DNA of 64,000 bases from Martinezella calliandrae (GCF_030272695.1 NZ_JARFYN010000013.1:62001-126000), one strand, 5' to 3'. Shown: positions 9,241 to 20,060, counted from the stretch's first letter. Numbers and translations are program-made. Notes: generated by a model from the letters alone, not told the origin.

Positions 9241-10563
9241 ATGCAGGATTTCAATGACACGATCTTTGCACTTTCCAGCGGTGGCCTTCCGGCCGGTGTC
9301 GGAGTGGTGCGCATCAGCGGGCCGGAGGCTCTGGATGTAACCAATGTACTCGTCGGATCATTGCCAAAGCCTCGGCAAGCAGCGTTGAAAACGATTCGGA
9401 CTCGAAATGGTCTTGTTATCGATCGTGGTCTGGTTCTGACTTTTCCCGGACCTGCATCCTTTACCGGGGAGGATAGCGCAGAAATTCATGTGCATGGGGG
9501 CAAGGCCGTCGTTGCCATGCTTCTCGAAGAGCTTGCGGCCTTTAAAGGTTGCCGACTCGCTGAGCATGGTGAATTTTCGCGCCGCGCGCTCGAAAATGGC
9601 AAGATGGATCTTGTCGAAGTTGAAGGCCTGGCGGATCTCATTGCGGCCGAGACGGAAATGCAGCGGCGACTGGCCGTGGAACATACGGCAGGTGGGCTAT
9701 CGAAGCTGTACGAAGACTGGACGGATCGGTTGACCCGCGCTCGTGCTTTGATCGAAGCGGAGCTGGATTTTGCCGATGAGGACGATGTTCCAGGTTCAGT
9801 GTCCGACCTGGTTTGGGCAGACATGGTAAAGCTGCAGTCGGAGCTGTCCGAACATCTGGCCGGGGCTGATTTTGGCGAGATTGTCAGGGACGGGTTGAAG
9901 GTTGTCATCGCCGGTGCCCCGAATGCCGGAAAATCAAGCTTGATGAACGCACTTGCGCGTCGCGAGGTTGCCATCGTCACCGAGATTGCCGGGACGACAC
10001 GCGACGTTCTGCATATCGATCTCAATATTGAGGGATATGCGGTAAAGCTATACGACACCGCAGGCTTGCGAGAGACCGAGGAAGTCGTTGAGCGGGAGGG
10101 AATCAGGCGGGCACTGAAGACGGCGGCGGAAGCGGATATTATCCTGTCGCTTGCAGAGATTGGTACTCCGGCGCAAACGGATTTTCCCGAGTTTGACGGC
10201 AAGGTCATTCGGATTGGTACTAAGTCGGATATTCACCCAATTGATGATGGTGAACACTACGACCTATGTATGTCTTCGTCGACGGGCGCGGGGCTCGCGG
10301 AGCTGCATCAATTGTTGGTTAGTGATTTACTAACCCGATCCGCAGCATTTTCCTTGGCATTACCAAGCCGCTTGAGGCATCGGACGCTATTGACGGATAG
10401 CTTGGAGGCACTGGGCCGAGCCGTCACCTCGACATCCGCAGGGTTGGATATGCGCGCGGAGTTCCTACGGCAGGCGGCGCACAGTCTAGGCCGCATCACC
10501 GGAAGGGTTGATGTCGAAGATCTTCTCGATGTCATCTTTTCGGAGTTCTGCATCGGTAAATGA
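9241..10563 (+). CDS. mnmE: tRNA uridine-5-carboxymethylaminomethyl GTPase MnmE
   Basis: MnmE works with MnmG to modify uridine 34 of certain tRNAs. The formyl-THF-binding N-domain starts [22 protein letters not shown]; the G-domain carries the P-loop GAPNAGKSS, switch sequence AGTTRD and DTAGLRET; the C-terminus ends in CIGK, with the cysteine typical of the family. I start at 9241 (MQDFNDTIF) because the conserved N-terminus begins there; an in-frame ATG at 9217 is preceded by ACGGCGAA and cannot be excluded. Next is mnmG, 109 bases on, with two parS-like sites in the gap; the first overlaps the mnmE stop codon. Confidence 0.95.
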   Translation: MQDFNDTIFALSSGGLPAGVGVVRISGPEALDVTNVLVGSLPKPRQAALKTIRTRNGLVIDRGLVLTFPGPASFTGEDSAEIHVHGGKAVVAMLLEELAAFKGCRLAEHGEFSRRALENGKMDLVEVEGLADLIAAETEMQRRLAVEHTAGGLSKLYEDWTDRLTRARALIEAELDFADEDDVPGSVSDLVWADMVKLQSELSEHLAGADFGEIVRDGLKVVIAGAPNAGKSSLMNALARREVAIVTEIAGTTRDVLHIDLNIEGYAVKLYDTAGLRETEEVVEREGIRRALKTAAEADIILSLAEIGTPAQTDFPEFDGKVIRIGTKSDIHPIDDGEHYDLCMSSSTGAGLAELHQLLVSDLLTRSAAFSLALPSRLRHRTLLTDSLEALGRAVTSTSAGLDMRAEFLRQAAHSLGRITGRVDVEDLLDVIFSEFCIGK

Positions 10564-10576
10564 TTCACGTGAAACA
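10561..10576. promoter_or_regulatory. parS-like site (one mismatch) at the mnmE stop
   Basis: TGATTCACGTGAAACA differs from TGTTTCACGTGAAACA at one base; its first three bases are the mnmE stop codon. It lies 41 bases from the next copy. Confidence 0.8.
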
Positions 10577-10601
10577 TTGCGTCATCTGATGGCGTCAAAG
10601 A

Positions 10602-10617
10602 CGTTTCACGTGAAACC
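10602..10617. promoter_or_regulatory. parS-like site with perfect 14-base core, upstream of mnmG
   Basis: CGTTTCACGTGAAACC keeps the whole 14-base palindromic core GTTTCACGTGAAAC and differs only at the two outermost bases. It is 56 bases upstream of the mnmG start, so bound ParB could also affect mnmG expression. Confidence 0.85.
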
Positions 10618-10672
10618 TCCTTGACTCTTGGATTTGGTGTGCCAAACAGACGGCAACGCTGAGGGCCTGACA

Positions 10673-12553
10673 ATGCTCGATAAAATATATGATGTGATAA
10701 TAGTGGGTGGTGGACATGCGGGCAGCGAAGCTGCCGCTGCCGCCGCCCGCTTGGGCGCGCAGACGGCGCTGGTGACCCATAAGCGCGAAACGATTGGCGT
10801 GATGTCATGCAACCCTGCTATCGGTGGTCTGGGCAAGGGTCATCTGGTCCGAGAGATTGATGCGTTGGATGGTTTAATGGGCCGCGTCGCGGATGCTGCT
10901 GGCATTCAGTTTAGGATGCTGAACCGGAAAAAGGGCCCGGCTGTCCGTGGCCCACGTACCCAAGCGGATCGGAAACTTTATCGTCTTGCCATGCAGGCAG
11001 AGATCGATGCAATCGCGAATCTTGATATCATCGAGGGAGATGCTTTCGATCTCGCCATCGAGGATGGCCGCGTTACAGCGGTAGTCTTGAAGGACGGTCG
11101 GGTCTTTCGTTGCGGCGCCGTTGTTTTGACGACCGGCACCTTTCTCCGCGGCTTGATCCATATCGGTAACAAGAAGATTCCAGCTGGCCGTGTCGGAGAA
11201 GAGCCGTCCGTGGGGCTATCAGCGACCTTGCAGCGCTATGATTTAAGGTTGGGTCGGTTGAAGACGGGTACGCCGGCGCGCCTGGACGGGACGACCATCG
11301 ATTGGAGTTCAGTGGGCCGCCAAGGGGCAGACGATCAACCAGTGCCGTTTTCATTCATGACTGACTCTATTGCCAATCGGCAAATCGAATGTGGCGTGAC
11401 GCGGACGACACCGGCGACACATAAGATAATTGCCGATAACCTTCTGCGTTCGGCGATGTATTCGGGACAGATCGAGGGCGTTGGTCCGCGGTATTGCCCA
11501 TCGATCGAAGACAAGATCGTTAAATTCGGCGAACGTGACGGTCACCAGATTTTTTTGGAACCCGAGGGATTGGACGACACGACGGTCTATCCAAATGGAA
11601 TATCTACATCGCTTCCCGAAGACGTGCAGGATACTTTCATCCGAACCATTCCGGGTCTGGAACGAATTCGGATTCTGCAGTGCGGCTACGCGATTGAGTA
11701 TGACCATGTAGATCCGCGTGAACTGAAGCCGTCGCTGGAAGTGATGAAGATCCCCGGCTTGTTTTTAGCTGGGCAGATCAATGGAACGACCGGATATGAG
11801 GAGGCGGGAGCGCAAGGGCTGATTGCCGGCCTAAATGCCGCGCGTCTGGCTTCTGGTGATAAGGCGGTCCAGCTGAGCCGCACGGAATCCTATATCGGGG
11901 TAATGATCGATGACCTCACGTCGCGGGGAGTGGCCGAGCCCTATCGGATGTTCACATCTCGTGCGGAATACCGCTTGTCGCTTCGTGCGGATAATGCGGA
12001 TCTTCGTCTGACGCCGCTTGGTATAGCTCTCGGTTGCGTCGGCAGCGAACGTGCTTCGCGCTTCGGCGGCTATGTAGGGAAGTTGGACCAAGCGCGCACC
12101 CAGCTCAAAGGATTGTCGGTCACGCCGAGCGAAGCAGAGAAGGCTGGATTGCATCTCAATAAGGATGGTCAACGCCGATCAGCATATGATCTTCTGTCCC
12201 ATCCGAGCCAATCTGTCAAATCGCTGTCTGGTCTGTGGCCGGAGCTACTATCGATCGATCCGCGCGTCGTCGATGCGGTGGAGATCGAGGCAGCCTATGC
12301 GGTCTATTTGGACCGTCAGACCTCGGACATTGTGCAGGTGCGACGCGAGGAAGAGCGGGTCATACCGATGGATTTTGATTTCTCCGCGCTGTCCGGTTTG
12401 TCGAACGAGTTGAAGCAGAAGCTCGTGGTGGCACGACCGAAGAATATTGCGCAAGCGTCGCGAATCGACGGGATGACACCGGCGGCGATATCGCTTCTGC
12501 TCGCCTATCTGCGAAAGCTGGGCGCAGCGGAAGAGCAGAAGCTCGTTTCCTGA
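10673..12553 (+). CDS. mnmG: tRNA uridine-5-carboxymethylaminomethyl synthesis enzyme MnmG
   Basis: MnmG (GidA) is the FAD/NADH partner of MnmE in wobble-uridine modification. The N-terminal FAD loop is [14 protein letters not shown], followed by the family block [20 protein letters not shown], GRAxRG-like [13 protein letters not shown], and the C-terminal [17 protein letters not shown] and [16 protein letters not shown]. Its 626 residues are typical. The ATG at 10673 follows GAGGGCCTGACA; an in-frame TTG at 10628 lacks such a site. It precedes rsmG by 25 bases; mnmE-mnmG-rsmG-parA-parB is a conserved origin-proximal order. Confidence 0.96.
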   Translation: MLDKIYDVIIVGGGHAGSEAAAAAARLGAQTALVTHKRETIGVMSCNPAIGGLGKGHLVREIDALDGLMGRVADAAGIQFRMLNRKKGPAVRGPRTQADRKLYRLAMQAEIDAIANLDIIEGDAFDLAIEDGRVTAVVLKDGRVFRCGAVVLTTGTFLRGLIHIGNKKIPAGRVGEEPSVGLSATLQRYDLRLGRLKTGTPARLDGTTIDWSSVGRQGADDQPVPFSFMTDSIANRQIECGVTRTTPATHKIIADNLLRSAMYSGQIEGVGPRYCPSIEDKIVKFGERDGHQIFLEPEGLDDTTVYPNGISTSLPEDVQDTFIRTIPGLERIRILQCGYAIEYDHVDPRELKPSLEVMKIPGLFLAGQINGTTGYEEAGAQGLIAGLNAARLASGDKAVQLSRTESYIGVMIDDLTSRGVAEPYRMFTSRAEYRLSLRADNADLRLTPLGIALGCVGSERASRFGGYVGKLDQARTQLKGLSVTPSEAEKAGLHLNKDGQRRSAYDLLSHPSQSVKSLSGLWPELLSIDPRVVDAVEIEAAYAVYLDRQTSDIVQVRREEERVIPMDFDFSALSGLSNELKQKLVVARPKNIAQASRIDGMTPAAISLLLAYLRKLGAAEEQKLVS

Positions 12554-12578
12554 CATTGCAAGGTGTGAGAGTCCTTCC

Positions 12579-13196
12579 ATGGAATTGAACGGTGTGCGTG
12601 TTTCACGTGAAACACAGGGACGATTGCAGCACTTTGCGGAGCTGTTTCAGAAATGGGCGAGGACCATCAATCTGGTGGCACCCTCGACAATCAACGACCT
12701 CTGGCAAAGACACATTGCCGACAGCGCGCAGATCTTTCAACTTCATCCGAGGCCAGCCCGATGGGTCGACCTCGGGAGTGGAGGAGGTTTTCCCGGCGTC
12801 ATTACAGCGATTCTTCTAGCAGAACAGGCGGATGGGCACGTCGATTTGGTGGAAATCAATCAAAAAAAGGCTGCTTTTTTGCGGGTTTGCCTGAGGGAAT
12901 GCGAAGCCCGCGGCACCGTCCATAAGATTCGAATCGAAGAAGCGCCAAAAGTCATCGGTCACTGCGAGGTGATCTCGGCGAGAGCGCTTGCCGAGCTGGA
13001 TGTGCTATTGGAGTACGCGGCGCCGTGGGCGGAGCGCAATGAAAATATTCGTTTGTTGGTGCATAAAGGCCGGGATTACGAGCGCGAGGTCCAGAAAGCC
13101 CGTGGTCGTTGGGAATTCGATCTGGTAAAACACAAAAGTGTTGTCGAGCGAGATTCTGTTATTTTGGAGTTAAATCGCCCTCGACGTCGAACTTAA
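12579..13196 (+). CDS. rsmG: 16S rRNA (guanine527-N7)-methyltransferase RsmG
   Basis: RsmG (GidB) uses S-adenosylmethionine to methylate G527 of 16S rRNA; loss gives low-level streptomycin resistance in several species. The SAM-binding motif [12 protein letters not shown] lies at residues 63-74, with [13 protein letters not shown] and [10 protein letters not shown] downstream. The 205-residue length is typical. The perfect parS at 12599-12614 is written through codons 7-12 (RVSRET), so coding and ParB-binding constraints overlap. The gene is followed after 20 bases by parA. Confidence 0.95.
   Translation: MELNGVRVSRETQGRLQHFAELFQKWARTINLVAPSTINDLWQRHIADSAQIFQLHPRPARWVDLGSGGGFPGVITAILLAEQADGHVDLVEINQKKAAFLRVCLRECEARGTVHKIRIEEAPKVIGHCEVISARALAELDVLLEYAAPWAERNENIRLLVHKGRDYEREVQKARGRWEFDLVKHKSVVERDSVILELNRPRRRT
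12599..12614. promoter_or_regulatory. Perfect consensus parS site within rsmG
   Basis: TGTTTCACGTGAAACA is an exact 16-base palindrome identical to the canonical bacterial parS. It lies 0.6 kb upstream of parA and about 6.6 kb from the proposed oriC. Confidence 0.95.
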
Positions 13197-13216
13197 CCAT
13201 AATTGGATATGTGGCA

Positions 13217-14014
13217 ATGATCGGCGAGCGAAACCGGATTATTACTATCGCTAATCAAAAGGGTGGAGTCGGCAAGACAACCACCGCGATTAACCTGGCC
13301 ACGGCACTGGCCGCCATTGGTGAGCGTGTCCTGATTGTCGATCTAGATCCGCAGGGTAATGCCAGCACTGGTCTAGGAATCGAGCGGCGTGATCGCAAGC
13401 TATCGTCATATGACCTTCTGGTTGGCACGCACACGATTCTCGACACGGTTCAAGAGACGGCGGTCCCCAATCTCTTCATTGTGCCATCGACAATGGATCT
13501 GCTCGGCATCGAGATGGAGATCTCTCAGGAGTCCGATCGCGTCTTCCGGCTTCGCCGGGCTCTGGCCGGCGCAGGTGCCGCCGCTTTTTCCTACATCCTG
13601 GTCGATTGCCCGCCCTCGTTCAACCTACTGACCATGAACGCGATGGCGGCGGCGCATTCGGTGTTGGTGCCGCTGCAGTGCGAATTTTTCGCGTTGGAAG
13701 GTCTCAGCCAATTGCTGGAAACCGTCGATCAGGTGCGGCGCAGCGTCAATCCCCTTCTGGACATCCAGGGCATCGTGCTGACGATGTTTGATTCCCGCAA
13801 CAATCTCGCGCAGCAGGTCGTCAACGACGTTCGCACGCATTTGGGTGAGAAGGTCTACCACACGTTGATCCCGCGCAATGTTCGCGTGTCCGAGGCGCCA
13901 TCTTATGGCAAACCGGCAATCCTTTACGATCTGAAATGCGCCGGCAGCCAAGCCTATCTACAATTGGCGTCGGAAGTGATTCAGCGGGAGCGGCAGCGTA
14001 AGGCGGCAGCCTGA
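13217..14014 (+). CDS. parA: Chromosome partitioning ATPase ParA
   Basis: ParA is the DNA-binding ATPase whose gradient pulls ParB-parS complexes, and so newly replicated origins, across the cell. The deviant Walker A box KGGVGKT is at residues 15-21, with the signature lysine, followed by NLATALAAIGERVLIVDLDPQGNAS and the Walker B-like YILVDCPPSFNLLTMNA. The 265-residue short form without an N-terminal HTH is the chromosomal type, unlike plasmid RepA-type partition proteins. I start at 13217, a MIGERNRIITIANQKGG beginning; a longer upstream frame only reads through rsmG. The gene is 33 bases upstream of parB. Confidence 0.96.
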   Translation: MIGERNRIITIANQKGGVGKTTTAINLATALAAIGERVLIVDLDPQGNASTGLGIERRDRKLSSYDLLVGTHTILDTVQETAVPNLFIVPSTMDLLGIEMEISQESDRVFRLRRALAGAGAAAFSYILVDCPPSFNLLTMNAMAAAHSVLVPLQCEFFALEGLSQLLETVDQVRRSVNPLLDIQGIVLTMFDSRNNLAQQVVNDVRTHLGEKVYHTLIPRNVRVSEAPSYGKPAILYDLKCAGSQAYLQLASEVIQRERQRKAAA

Positions 14015-14047
14015 TAAATATTGTTTATTCTGGAGTGAGTAGTTGCG

Positions 14048-14932
14048 ATGAATGACGATCTTTCGAAGCGGCGTCTTGGGCGTGGGTTGGCAGCGCTCAT
14101 CGGAGAGATGGATCAGCCCACGCCGGTGGACGCCGTCAAGCCCGGCGTCAATCCGGATCGCATGGTCCCGATCGAATTCATCAGCCGCAATCCTAAGAAT
14201 CCACGCCGTTATTTCGACGAAACAGAATTGCACGATCTTGCCAGCTCCATTCGGCAGCATGGCATCGTGCAACCAGTTGTCGTGCGTACGACCTCTGTCG
14301 ATCGTTATGAAATCATAGCCGGCGAAAGACGCTGGCGGGCGGCGCAACTGGCCGGTCTGATTGAAATTCCGGTGATCGTGCGCGATGTCGACGATAAGAC
14401 CGCTCTGGAAATCGCCATTGTCGAAAACGTTCAACGCGCCGATCTCAATCCGCTAGAAGAAGCTCTGGGTTATGAACAATTGATCGCCGAACACGGTTAT
14501 ACGCAAAACGATCTTGGCGAGATCATTGGCAAAAGCCGCAGCCATGTCGCCAATTCGTTGCGGCTGTTGAAGTTGCCGGAGCCGGTTCGCGACATGCTGG
14601 CCGGCGGTAGCCTATCCGCTGGTCATGCACGCGCGCTGGTTTCGACTTCCGATCCCGCTGCGCTCGCCCGCACGATCATTGCCAAGGGCATGTCAGTGCG
14701 CGATGCGGAGCGGTTAGCGCAAAACGACATCAAAGCTCAGAACGATCCGCGGCCAGCCGTGACTCGCAAGGATGAGAAGGATTCCGATACGCTGGCGCTG
14801 GAAAGGACATTGTCCGACACCCTCGGGCTGGATGTCACGATCAACCATCGCGGCAGCGGCGGTCAGGTGAAGATTGCCTACAAGACCCTGGAGCAGCTTG
14901 AAGAGATCTGCCGGCTGCTGGAACGGCGTTGA
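14048..14932 (+). CDS. parB: Chromosome partitioning CTPase/DNA-binding protein ParB
   Basis: ParB loads at parS, spreads as a CTP-dependent clamp and recruits ParA and SMC. The N-terminal KRRLGRGLAALIGE (residues 7-20) is the ParA-interacting peptide. The CTP-binding domain includes IRQHGIVQPVVVR and the GERRWRA motif at 92-98. A helix-turn-helix follows (LGEIIGKSRSHVANSLRLLKLP), and a C-terminal dimerisation domain ends the 294-residue protein. The ATG at 14048 begins the conserved N-terminal peptide. Six parS-like sequences lie in this window, the best of them in rsmG just upstream. Confidence 0.96.
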   Translation: MNDDLSKRRLGRGLAALIGEMDQPTPVDAVKPGVNPDRMVPIEFISRNPKNPRRYFDETELHDLASSIRQHGIVQPVVVRTTSVDRYEIIAGERRWRAAQLAGLIEIPVIVRDVDDKTALEIAIVENVQRADLNPLEEALGYEQLIAEHGYTQNDLGEIIGKSRSHVANSLRLLKLPEPVRDMLAGGSLSAGHARALVSTSDPAALARTIIAKGMSVRDAERLAQNDIKAQNDPRPAVTRKDEKDSDTLALERTLSDTLGLDVTINHRGSGGQVKIAYKTLEQLEEICRLLERR

Positions 14933-14947
14933 GTTGTTTGGCGTGAG

Positions 14948-14967
14948 TCAGCCCTTACGGGCTGATT
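14948..14967. terminator. Hairpin between the convergent parB and holA ends
   Basis: TCAGCCC pairs with GGGCTGA around TTAC and is followed by TT. The left arm overlaps the holA stop codon. It is 15 bases after the parB stop and could terminate either transcript, though the T tract is short. Confidence 0.5.
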
Positions 14968-15985
14968 GCAATGTGGTCGCCAGCAGTGTTTGCGTTGCGA
15001 TCGTGTCTTCTAGGCTGGCGCGCTGCCTGGTCTGGAGGATGGCGGCCTGCAACCGGTTCATTTCGCGGGCAATTGCCGGCGCGGCCCAGCTTTTGAGGGC
15101 CTGCTCGATGATCGGCTTGCGGCGAAAGTGCAGATGCCGGCCTAGAGTTTGCATCACCTGCGCCGGTGGTACACGCTTTTCATCCATTTCCGTGCGCATC
15201 ATGTCCAGTAACTGGAATTGCCTCAGGCAACCCTGTAGCACGAGGAACACGGGTGTCTTCGAGGAGGCGATCTTCTGCATTGCGTTCAGGAAAGCTTCTG
15301 AATCGCCCTTAAGAATGGCATCCACGGCGTCGTCTGCTGAAACGGCGCTGGCGTCGCCGATGATGTCGATCACGTGATCTTCTTCGATCGTCCCCTGCCC
15401 GCGGCAATAGAGCGCGAGCTTGCGCACCTCGTTGCGTGAAGCGATACGGTCGCCGCCCAATAGTTCCAATAGAATCTGGCGCGCCGCCGCCGTGATGCGG
15501 AGATTTTCATTTGCCAGCTCAGCATCGATAAGGCCATTGAGCGCGCGAATGTCGTCGGCATAACAAGGAATAGTTGCGACAGACCGAGAAGTCTCGGCTA
15601 CTTTACGAAGGCCGGAGCCTTTCTTCAGATCGCCAGCCTCAATGATTACGAAACTGGTATCGGGAGGGTTGTCGGCAATAATCTGCAGTGAATCGACGAG
15701 CGTTTTCTCGTTTGCTGCGCCTCGGATCCACACCAGCTTTTCGCCGCCAAACAGGCCAATAGCATTGACCTCGTCCAGCAGTCGGCCGGCATCGCTGTGA
15801 AGATCGCCGACATCGAGTTTGATCAGGGAAAAAGCATCACTCAGATCGACACCGGTCTTACCGGCGATCTGCGCAGCCCGCTCGGTCACAAGGCCGCGGT
15901 CCGGTCCATAGATGACGAAGAGACGATAATTGCGCGCGGCGTATTGAAGAAAGCCTTCAAACTCATGAGATTTGATCTCCGCCAT
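14948..15985 (-). CDS. holA: DNA polymerase III delta subunit
   Basis: HolA is the clamp-loader wrench that opens the beta clamp. The 345-residue protein shows the family layout: N-terminal YRLFVIYGPDRGLVTERAAQI, then SLIKLDVGDLHSDAGRLLDEVNAIGLFGGEKLVWI with the clamp-contacting FGG region, LRKVAETSRSVATIPCY, and the C-terminal collar domain with VFLVLQGCLRQFQLLDMM. It is the last gene of leuS-lptE-holA, 14 bases after lptE, and converges with parB. The order is a conserved alphaproteobacterial arrangement. Confidence 0.93.
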   Translation of the reverse strand: MAEIKSHEFEGFLQYAARNYRLFVIYGPDRGLVTERAAQIAGKTGVDLSDAFSLIKLDVGDLHSDAGRLLDEVNAIGLFGGEKLVWIRGAANEKTLVDSLQIIADNPPDTSFVIIEAGDLKKGSGLRKVAETSRSVATIPCYADDIRALNGLIDAELANENLRITAAARQILLELLGGDRIASRNEVRKLALYCRGQGTIEEDHVIDIIGDASAVSADDAVDAILKGDSEAFLNAMQKIASSKTPVFLVLQGCLRQFQLLDMMRTEMDEKRVPPAQVMQTLGRHLHFRRKPIIEQALKSWAAPAIAREMNRLQAAILQTRQRASLEDTIATQTLLATTLQSARKG

Positions 15986-15999
15986 GCCGCGCGCTCATA

Positions 16000-16521
16000 T
16001 CAGCGGCTAAGTGCGGCAGCGATGTCGGCGCCCACCAGTTCAGCAACTTCCCGTGCGGCACGGTCTTCCGAATCGCGGATAGCGCGCGCCTTGGCGAATT
16101 CCTGGGTCGGGAAGTCGACCAGCGATGTCACCGAGCGGTTGCCGGATTTCAGGACCTTGCCATCACCGGCATTCTTCAGCGTAAAGGATGCCGTGACCGT
16201 GGTGCGGCCGGCGCCCGAGGTGTCGGAAGATGGCAGATAGATAACACCGCCTGTACCGGAGCTGACGCTCAGATCCACCGTATATTTCGGGGTCTTCGCT
16301 TCGCCGGCGCCTCGGCCGGCAATGAAGATCAATTGATTGCGAACCACCTGACCCACGCGCGTACCGGCGTCAGAAAAGGAAACGTCGGCAAGCTTCTGGG
16401 TAACGCCAGTGTTCTCGGCATAGAGCGGCCGAACCTGGCAGGACGATAAAAGACCGGCAACGCCAATCATAGACGCAACGCCTGCAGCGCGAGCGAGCTT
16501 GAAAAGATTATCAGACGACAA
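16000..16521 (-). CDS. lptE: LPS-assembly lipoprotein LptE
   Basis: LptE is the outer-membrane lipoprotein that plugs the LptD barrel during lipopolysaccharide export. The 173-residue protein has a short basic N-region, a hydrophobic stretch and a lipobox GLLSSC with the acylated cysteine at C28, then [12 protein letters not shown], the usual start of the mature family. The low sequence conservation of LptE is offset by its position: it starts 11 bases inside the end of leuS and is followed by holA, the same leuS-lptE-holA order as in many proteobacteria. Confidence 0.9.
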   Translation of the reverse strand: MSSDNLFKLARAAGVASMIGVAGLLSSCQVRPLYAENTGVTQKLADVSFSDAGTRVGQVVRNQLIFIAGRGAGEAKTPKYTVDLSVSSGTGGVIYLPSSDTSGAGRTTVTASFTLKNAGDGKVLKSGNRSVTSLVDFPTQEFAKARAIRDSEDRAAREVAELVGADIAAALSR

Positions 16522-19141
16522 TGTTCACGATCCTCTGTGGAACGACGATGATCTTCTTTGGCGCCTGACCATTCAATGCGCTTCCGACGGCATCCAGGGC
16601 GAGTACGGCTTCTTGCACGGTATTCTGATCTGCATCGCGAGCAATTGTCAATTCGGCGCGCTTCTTGCCGTTGATCTGTACCGGATATACGATCTCGTTT
16701 TCGATAACGAGCGCTTGGTCGTAACTCGGCCAGGCGCTCATGGCGATTAAGTGCGTATTGCCGAGCGCTGCCGAGCATTCTTCGGCCAGATGCGGTGTGA
16801 TCGGCGCGACCAATGCGATCAGGATCTCGACCGCTTCACGGACAGCGGAACGATAGCCGGAATCTGTCGCCCCCGCGGCGACCTTGGCCAGCGGAGCAGC
16901 CAAGGCGTTGACGAATTCGTAGATGCGCGCAACAGCCTTGTTGAAGGCGAGCTTGTCGTAATCGCCCTGAACCGCCTTCAGCGTGCGGTGGGCGACTTGT
17001 GAAATCGCCAGCGCTTCGCCCTCCTTAGCCGGAGTCGCGGCAACTGTCCTCAAAGCGTCCGCGGCTTCCGACACCAGACGCCACATGCGCTGCGTGAAAC
17101 GATACGCACCTTCGACGCCCGCTTCCGACCAGATGACGTCGCGGTCGGGTGGCGAATCGGACAATACGAAGAAGCGGGCCGTATCGGCGCCGTAGGAGGC
17201 AATGATATCGTCTGGGTCGACGACGTTCTTCTTCGATTTCGACATCTTCTCGATCGCGCCGATGGCGATCTCTTCGCCGGTCGACAGCAGCGTCGCCCGT
17301 CTTTGGCCATCGATTTCCTCGATTCGGATATCAGCGGGTGACACCCATTCGCGCGTCAGCCCATGGCCGCGGCTATAGGTTTCGTGAACCACCATGCCCT
17401 GCGTGAACAGGCCCTTGAAGGGTTCCTTCGCTTCGACATGGCCGGTCTCGCGCATGGCGCGGGTAAAGAAGCGAGAATAGAGTAGATGCAGGATCGCATG
17501 CTCGATGCCGCCGATATATTGATCGACCGGCAGCCAGCGGTCAGCCGCCAGCTTGTCGGTGGGTTCGTGTTCCCACGGCGCGGTGAAGCGGGTGTAGTAC
17601 CAGCTCGAATCGACGAAGGTATCCATGGTATCGGTTTCGCGACGCGCGTCCTTGCCGCAAAGTGGGCAGGAGACGTGCCGCCATGTCGGATGGCGGTCGA
17701 GCGGATTGCCCGGCTGATCGAAGGTGACGTCATCCGGCAGCTTGACCGGCAGATCCTGCTTCGGCACCGGCAAGACGCCGCAATCCTCGCAATGGATGAC
17801 CGGGATCGGGCAGCCCCAATACCGCTGACGCGAAATGCCCCAGTCGCGCAGGCGGAAATTCACCTTGCGTTCGGCCTGCGGCACATTGCCGAGGTTTTTG
17901 GCCGCCAATCTCGTGGCCACCGCTTCGAAGGCTTCCTCCGTGTCCATGCCGTCCAGGAAGCGCGAGTTGATCATGATGCCGATGCCGTCATAGGCGACAT
18001 CGCCGATGGTGAAGCTGGCGGCATCGCCATCCTTCGGCATGACGACGGGGACGACCGGCAAATGGTATTTGCGGGCGAAATCGAGATCGCGCTGGTCGCC
18101 GGACGGGCAGCCGAAGATCGCGCCGGTACCATAGTCCATCAGCACGAAATTGGCGATATAGACCGGCAGTTCCCAGGAAGGGTCGAGCGGATGGCGCACG
18201 CGGATGCCCGTGTCGATGCCCTTCTTCTCGGCGGTCTCCAATGCGGCAAGCGAGGTGCCGGCGCGGCGGCACTCCTCGCAGAAGGCATCGATTGCCGGAT
18301 TCGCAGCAGCTGCTTCCTTGGCCAGCGGATGATCGGCCGATATCGCGAGGAAGGAAGCGCCAAACAGCGTGTCTGGACGAGTCGTATAGACGGTGATTTC
18401 GCGTTCTGCGTTGGGCGAGGTCTCCGGCACGATTTCCCAACGGATCGTTAGGCCCTCTGAACGCCCGATCCAGTTCTTCTGCATCAGCCGCACCTTTTCC
18501 GGCCAATGGTCGAGCGTATCCAGCGCGTCCAGGAGCTCCTGGCTGAACTCGGTGATCTTGAAGAACCATTGCGTCAGCTCGCGCTGTTCGACCAGCGCGC
18601 CGGAGCGCCAGCCGCGGCCGTCGATGACCTGCTCGTTGGCAAGCACGGTGTTGTCGACCGGGTCCCAGTTGACCTTGGACTTCTTGCGGTAGACAAGGCC
18701 CTTCTCCATCATGTCGATGAAGAGCATCTGCTGGCGATGGTAGTAGTCGACATCGCAGGTGGCGAATTCGCGGCTCCAGTCCAGCGACAGGCCCATGGCC
18801 CTCAACTGCGCCTTCATCGAGGCGATGTTCTTGTAGGTCCATTCCTTCGGATGCACCTTGTTGTCGCGGGCGGCGTTTTCCGCCGGCATGCCGAAAGCGT
18901 CCCAGCCCATCGGATGTAGCACATTGTAGCCACGGGCGCGTTTGTAGCGGGCGACGACGTCACCCATGGCGTAATTGCGCACATGGCCCATATGGATGCG
19001 GCCCGACGGATAGGGAAACATCTCAAGGACGTAATATTTCTCGCGCGGATCGGCGTTGTCGGTGAGGAAGACATTCTCCTCGTTCCATTTCTGCTGCCAG
19101 CGAGGCTCGGCGTCGCGCGGATTATAACGTTCGGTAGCCAT
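16511..19141 (-). CDS. leuS: Leucyl-tRNA synthetase
   Basis: LeuS is the class I synthetase charging tRNA-Leu. At 876 residues it is full length. The HIGH-type motif is HMGH at residues 50-53 ([19 protein letters not shown]), the connective-peptide editing domain includes [16 protein letters not shown] and the [17 protein letters not shown] loop, and KMSKS is at 632-636. It overlaps lptE by 11 bases. The ATG at 19141 is the first in frame and matches the usual [16 protein letters not shown]-terminus. Confidence 0.97.
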   Translation of the reverse strand: MATERYNPRDAEPRWQQKWNEENVFLTDNADPREKYYVLEMFPYPSGRIHMGHVRNYAMGDVVARYKRARGYNVLHPMGWDAFGMPAENAARDNKVHPKEWTYKNIASMKAQLRAMGLSLDWSREFATCDVDYYHRQQMLFIDMMEKGLVYRKKSKVNWDPVDNTVLANEQVIDGRGWRSGALVEQRELTQWFFKITEFSQELLDALDTLDHWPEKVRLMQKNWIGRSEGLTIRWEIVPETSPNAEREITVYTTRPDTLFGASFLAISADHPLAKEAAAANPAIDAFCEECRRAGTSLAALETAEKKGIDTGIRVRHPLDPSWELPVYIANFVLMDYGTGAIFGCPSGDQRDLDFARKYHLPVVPVVMPKDGDAASFTIGDVAYDGIGIMINSRFLDGMDTEEAFEAVATRLAAKNLGNVPQAERKVNFRLRDWGISRQRYWGCPIPVIHCEDCGVLPVPKQDLPVKLPDDVTFDQPGNPLDRHPTWRHVSCPLCGKDARRETDTMDTFVDSSWYYTRFTAPWEHEPTDKLAADRWLPVDQYIGGIEHAILHLLYSRFFTRAMRETGHVEAKEPFKGLFTQGMVVHETYSRGHGLTREWVSPADIRIEEIDGQRRATLLSTGEEIAIGAIEKMSKSKKNVVDPDDIIASYGADTARFFVLSDSPPDRDVIWSEAGVEGAYRFTQRMWRLVSEAADALRTVAATPAKEGEALAISQVAHRTLKAVQGDYDKLAFNKAVARIYEFVNALAAPLAKVAAGATDSGYRSAVREAVEILIALVAPITPHLAEECSAALGNTHLIAMSAWPSYDQALVIENEIVYPVQINGKKRAELTIARDADQNTVQEAVLALDAVGSALNGQAPKKIIVVPQRIVNIVV

Positions 19142-19341
19142 TTGATCTTGTATTCCGGAATATCATGGGGAGTTGGCCGTGACCTTCATCACGAAACCAA
19201 CCAAGCGTCAAGTTTAGCGGGTGCCGCAAGTGCCCTATCTTGCAAAGCAAAGCCGGATTCAGCGGCATCGGCTCTTGGCAAAGGCCGTCTGCCTCATTAC
19301 TGCAAAGTCTCAGGAACAGGCGTAAATATCGAGGCAAAGAG

Positions 19342-20001
19342 ATGGAACTTCAAGAGAGGTTGAACGCGGTTCGTGCCCATATCGCGGCAGCGGAGCGTCA
19401 GGCTAACCGGCCGGCGTGCGCCGTGCAGCTTGTCGCCGTTTCCAAGACCTTCGATGCCGAAGCGATCCGCCCCGCGATTTCGGCCGGCCAGCGGGCGTTC
19501 GGCGAAAACAGAGTGCAGGAAAGCCAAGGAAAATGGCCGGCGCTCAAGGCCGAAACGCCTGATATCGAGCTACATCTGATCGGGCCGCTGCAATCGAACA
19601 AGGCGGCGGATGCCGTGGCGTTGTTCGATGTCATCGAAACGGTCGACCGAGAAAAGATTGCCCGCGCCTTGGCCGATGAAATGAAACGCCAGAATAAGCT
19701 GCTGAGGCTTTACGTGCAGGTCAACACCGGCCTGGAGCCGCAAAAAGCCGGGATTGGGCCCGACGACACGATTGCTTTCGTCGATTTTTGTCGGAGAGAG
19801 CTTGGGCTTTCGATCGAGGGGCTGATGTGCATCCCCCCGGCCGATGAGAATCCCGGGCCGCATTTCGCGTTGCTCGCCAAGCTCGCCAAAAAGAGTGGCG
19901 TCGATAAGCTCTCCATGGGCATGTCGAGTGACTATGAGATTGCTGTGGCTTTCGGAGCGACGAGCGTTCGCGTTGGTTCTGCGATTTTCGGCGCGCGTTA
20001 A
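19342..20001 (+). CDS. yggS: YggS family pyridoxal phosphate homeostasis protein
   Basis: YggS/PLPBP proteins bind pyridoxal phosphate without catalysing a known reaction and influence vitamin B6 and amino-acid balance. The 219-residue protein has the conserved LVAVSKTFDAEAIRPA block with the PLP lysine at K35, AFGENRVQE, LHLIGPLQSNKA, and SMGMSSDYEIAVAFGATSVRVGSAIFG. I start at the ATG at 19342 after GAGGCAAAGAG; the longer upstream frame overlaps the leuS promoter side and is not conserved-looking. A terminator shared with the converging trcR follows. Confidence 0.94.
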   Translation: MELQERLNAVRAHIAAAERQANRPACAVQLVAVSKTFDAEAIRPAISAGQRAFGENRVQESQGKWPALKAETPDIELHLIGPLQSNKAADAVALFDVIETVDREKIARALADEMKRQNKLLRLYVQVNTGLEPQKAGIGPDDTIAFVDFCRRELGLSIEGLMCIPPADENPGPHFALLAKLAKKSGVDKLSMGMSSDYEIAVAFGATSVRVGSAIFGAR

Positions 20002-20012
20002 GACCCAAAAGA

Positions 20013-20038
20013 AAAGCCCCGGCTCTCATCGGGGCTTC
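20013..20038. terminator. Bidirectional terminator between yggS and trcR
   Basis: AAGCCCCG pairs with CGGGGCTT around an 8-base loop. On the minus strand the stem is followed by TTTTCTTTT, a good tract for trcR; on the plus strand it follows yggS by about 10 bases. Confidence 0.8.
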
Positions 20039-20060
20039 GAACTACGGGGCCGATCGCGTC

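Noticed and set aside
15366-15381. CGATCACGTGATCTTC in holA as a further parS
   Set aside because: It shares only the CACGTG core; four or more outer positions disagree with the consensus.
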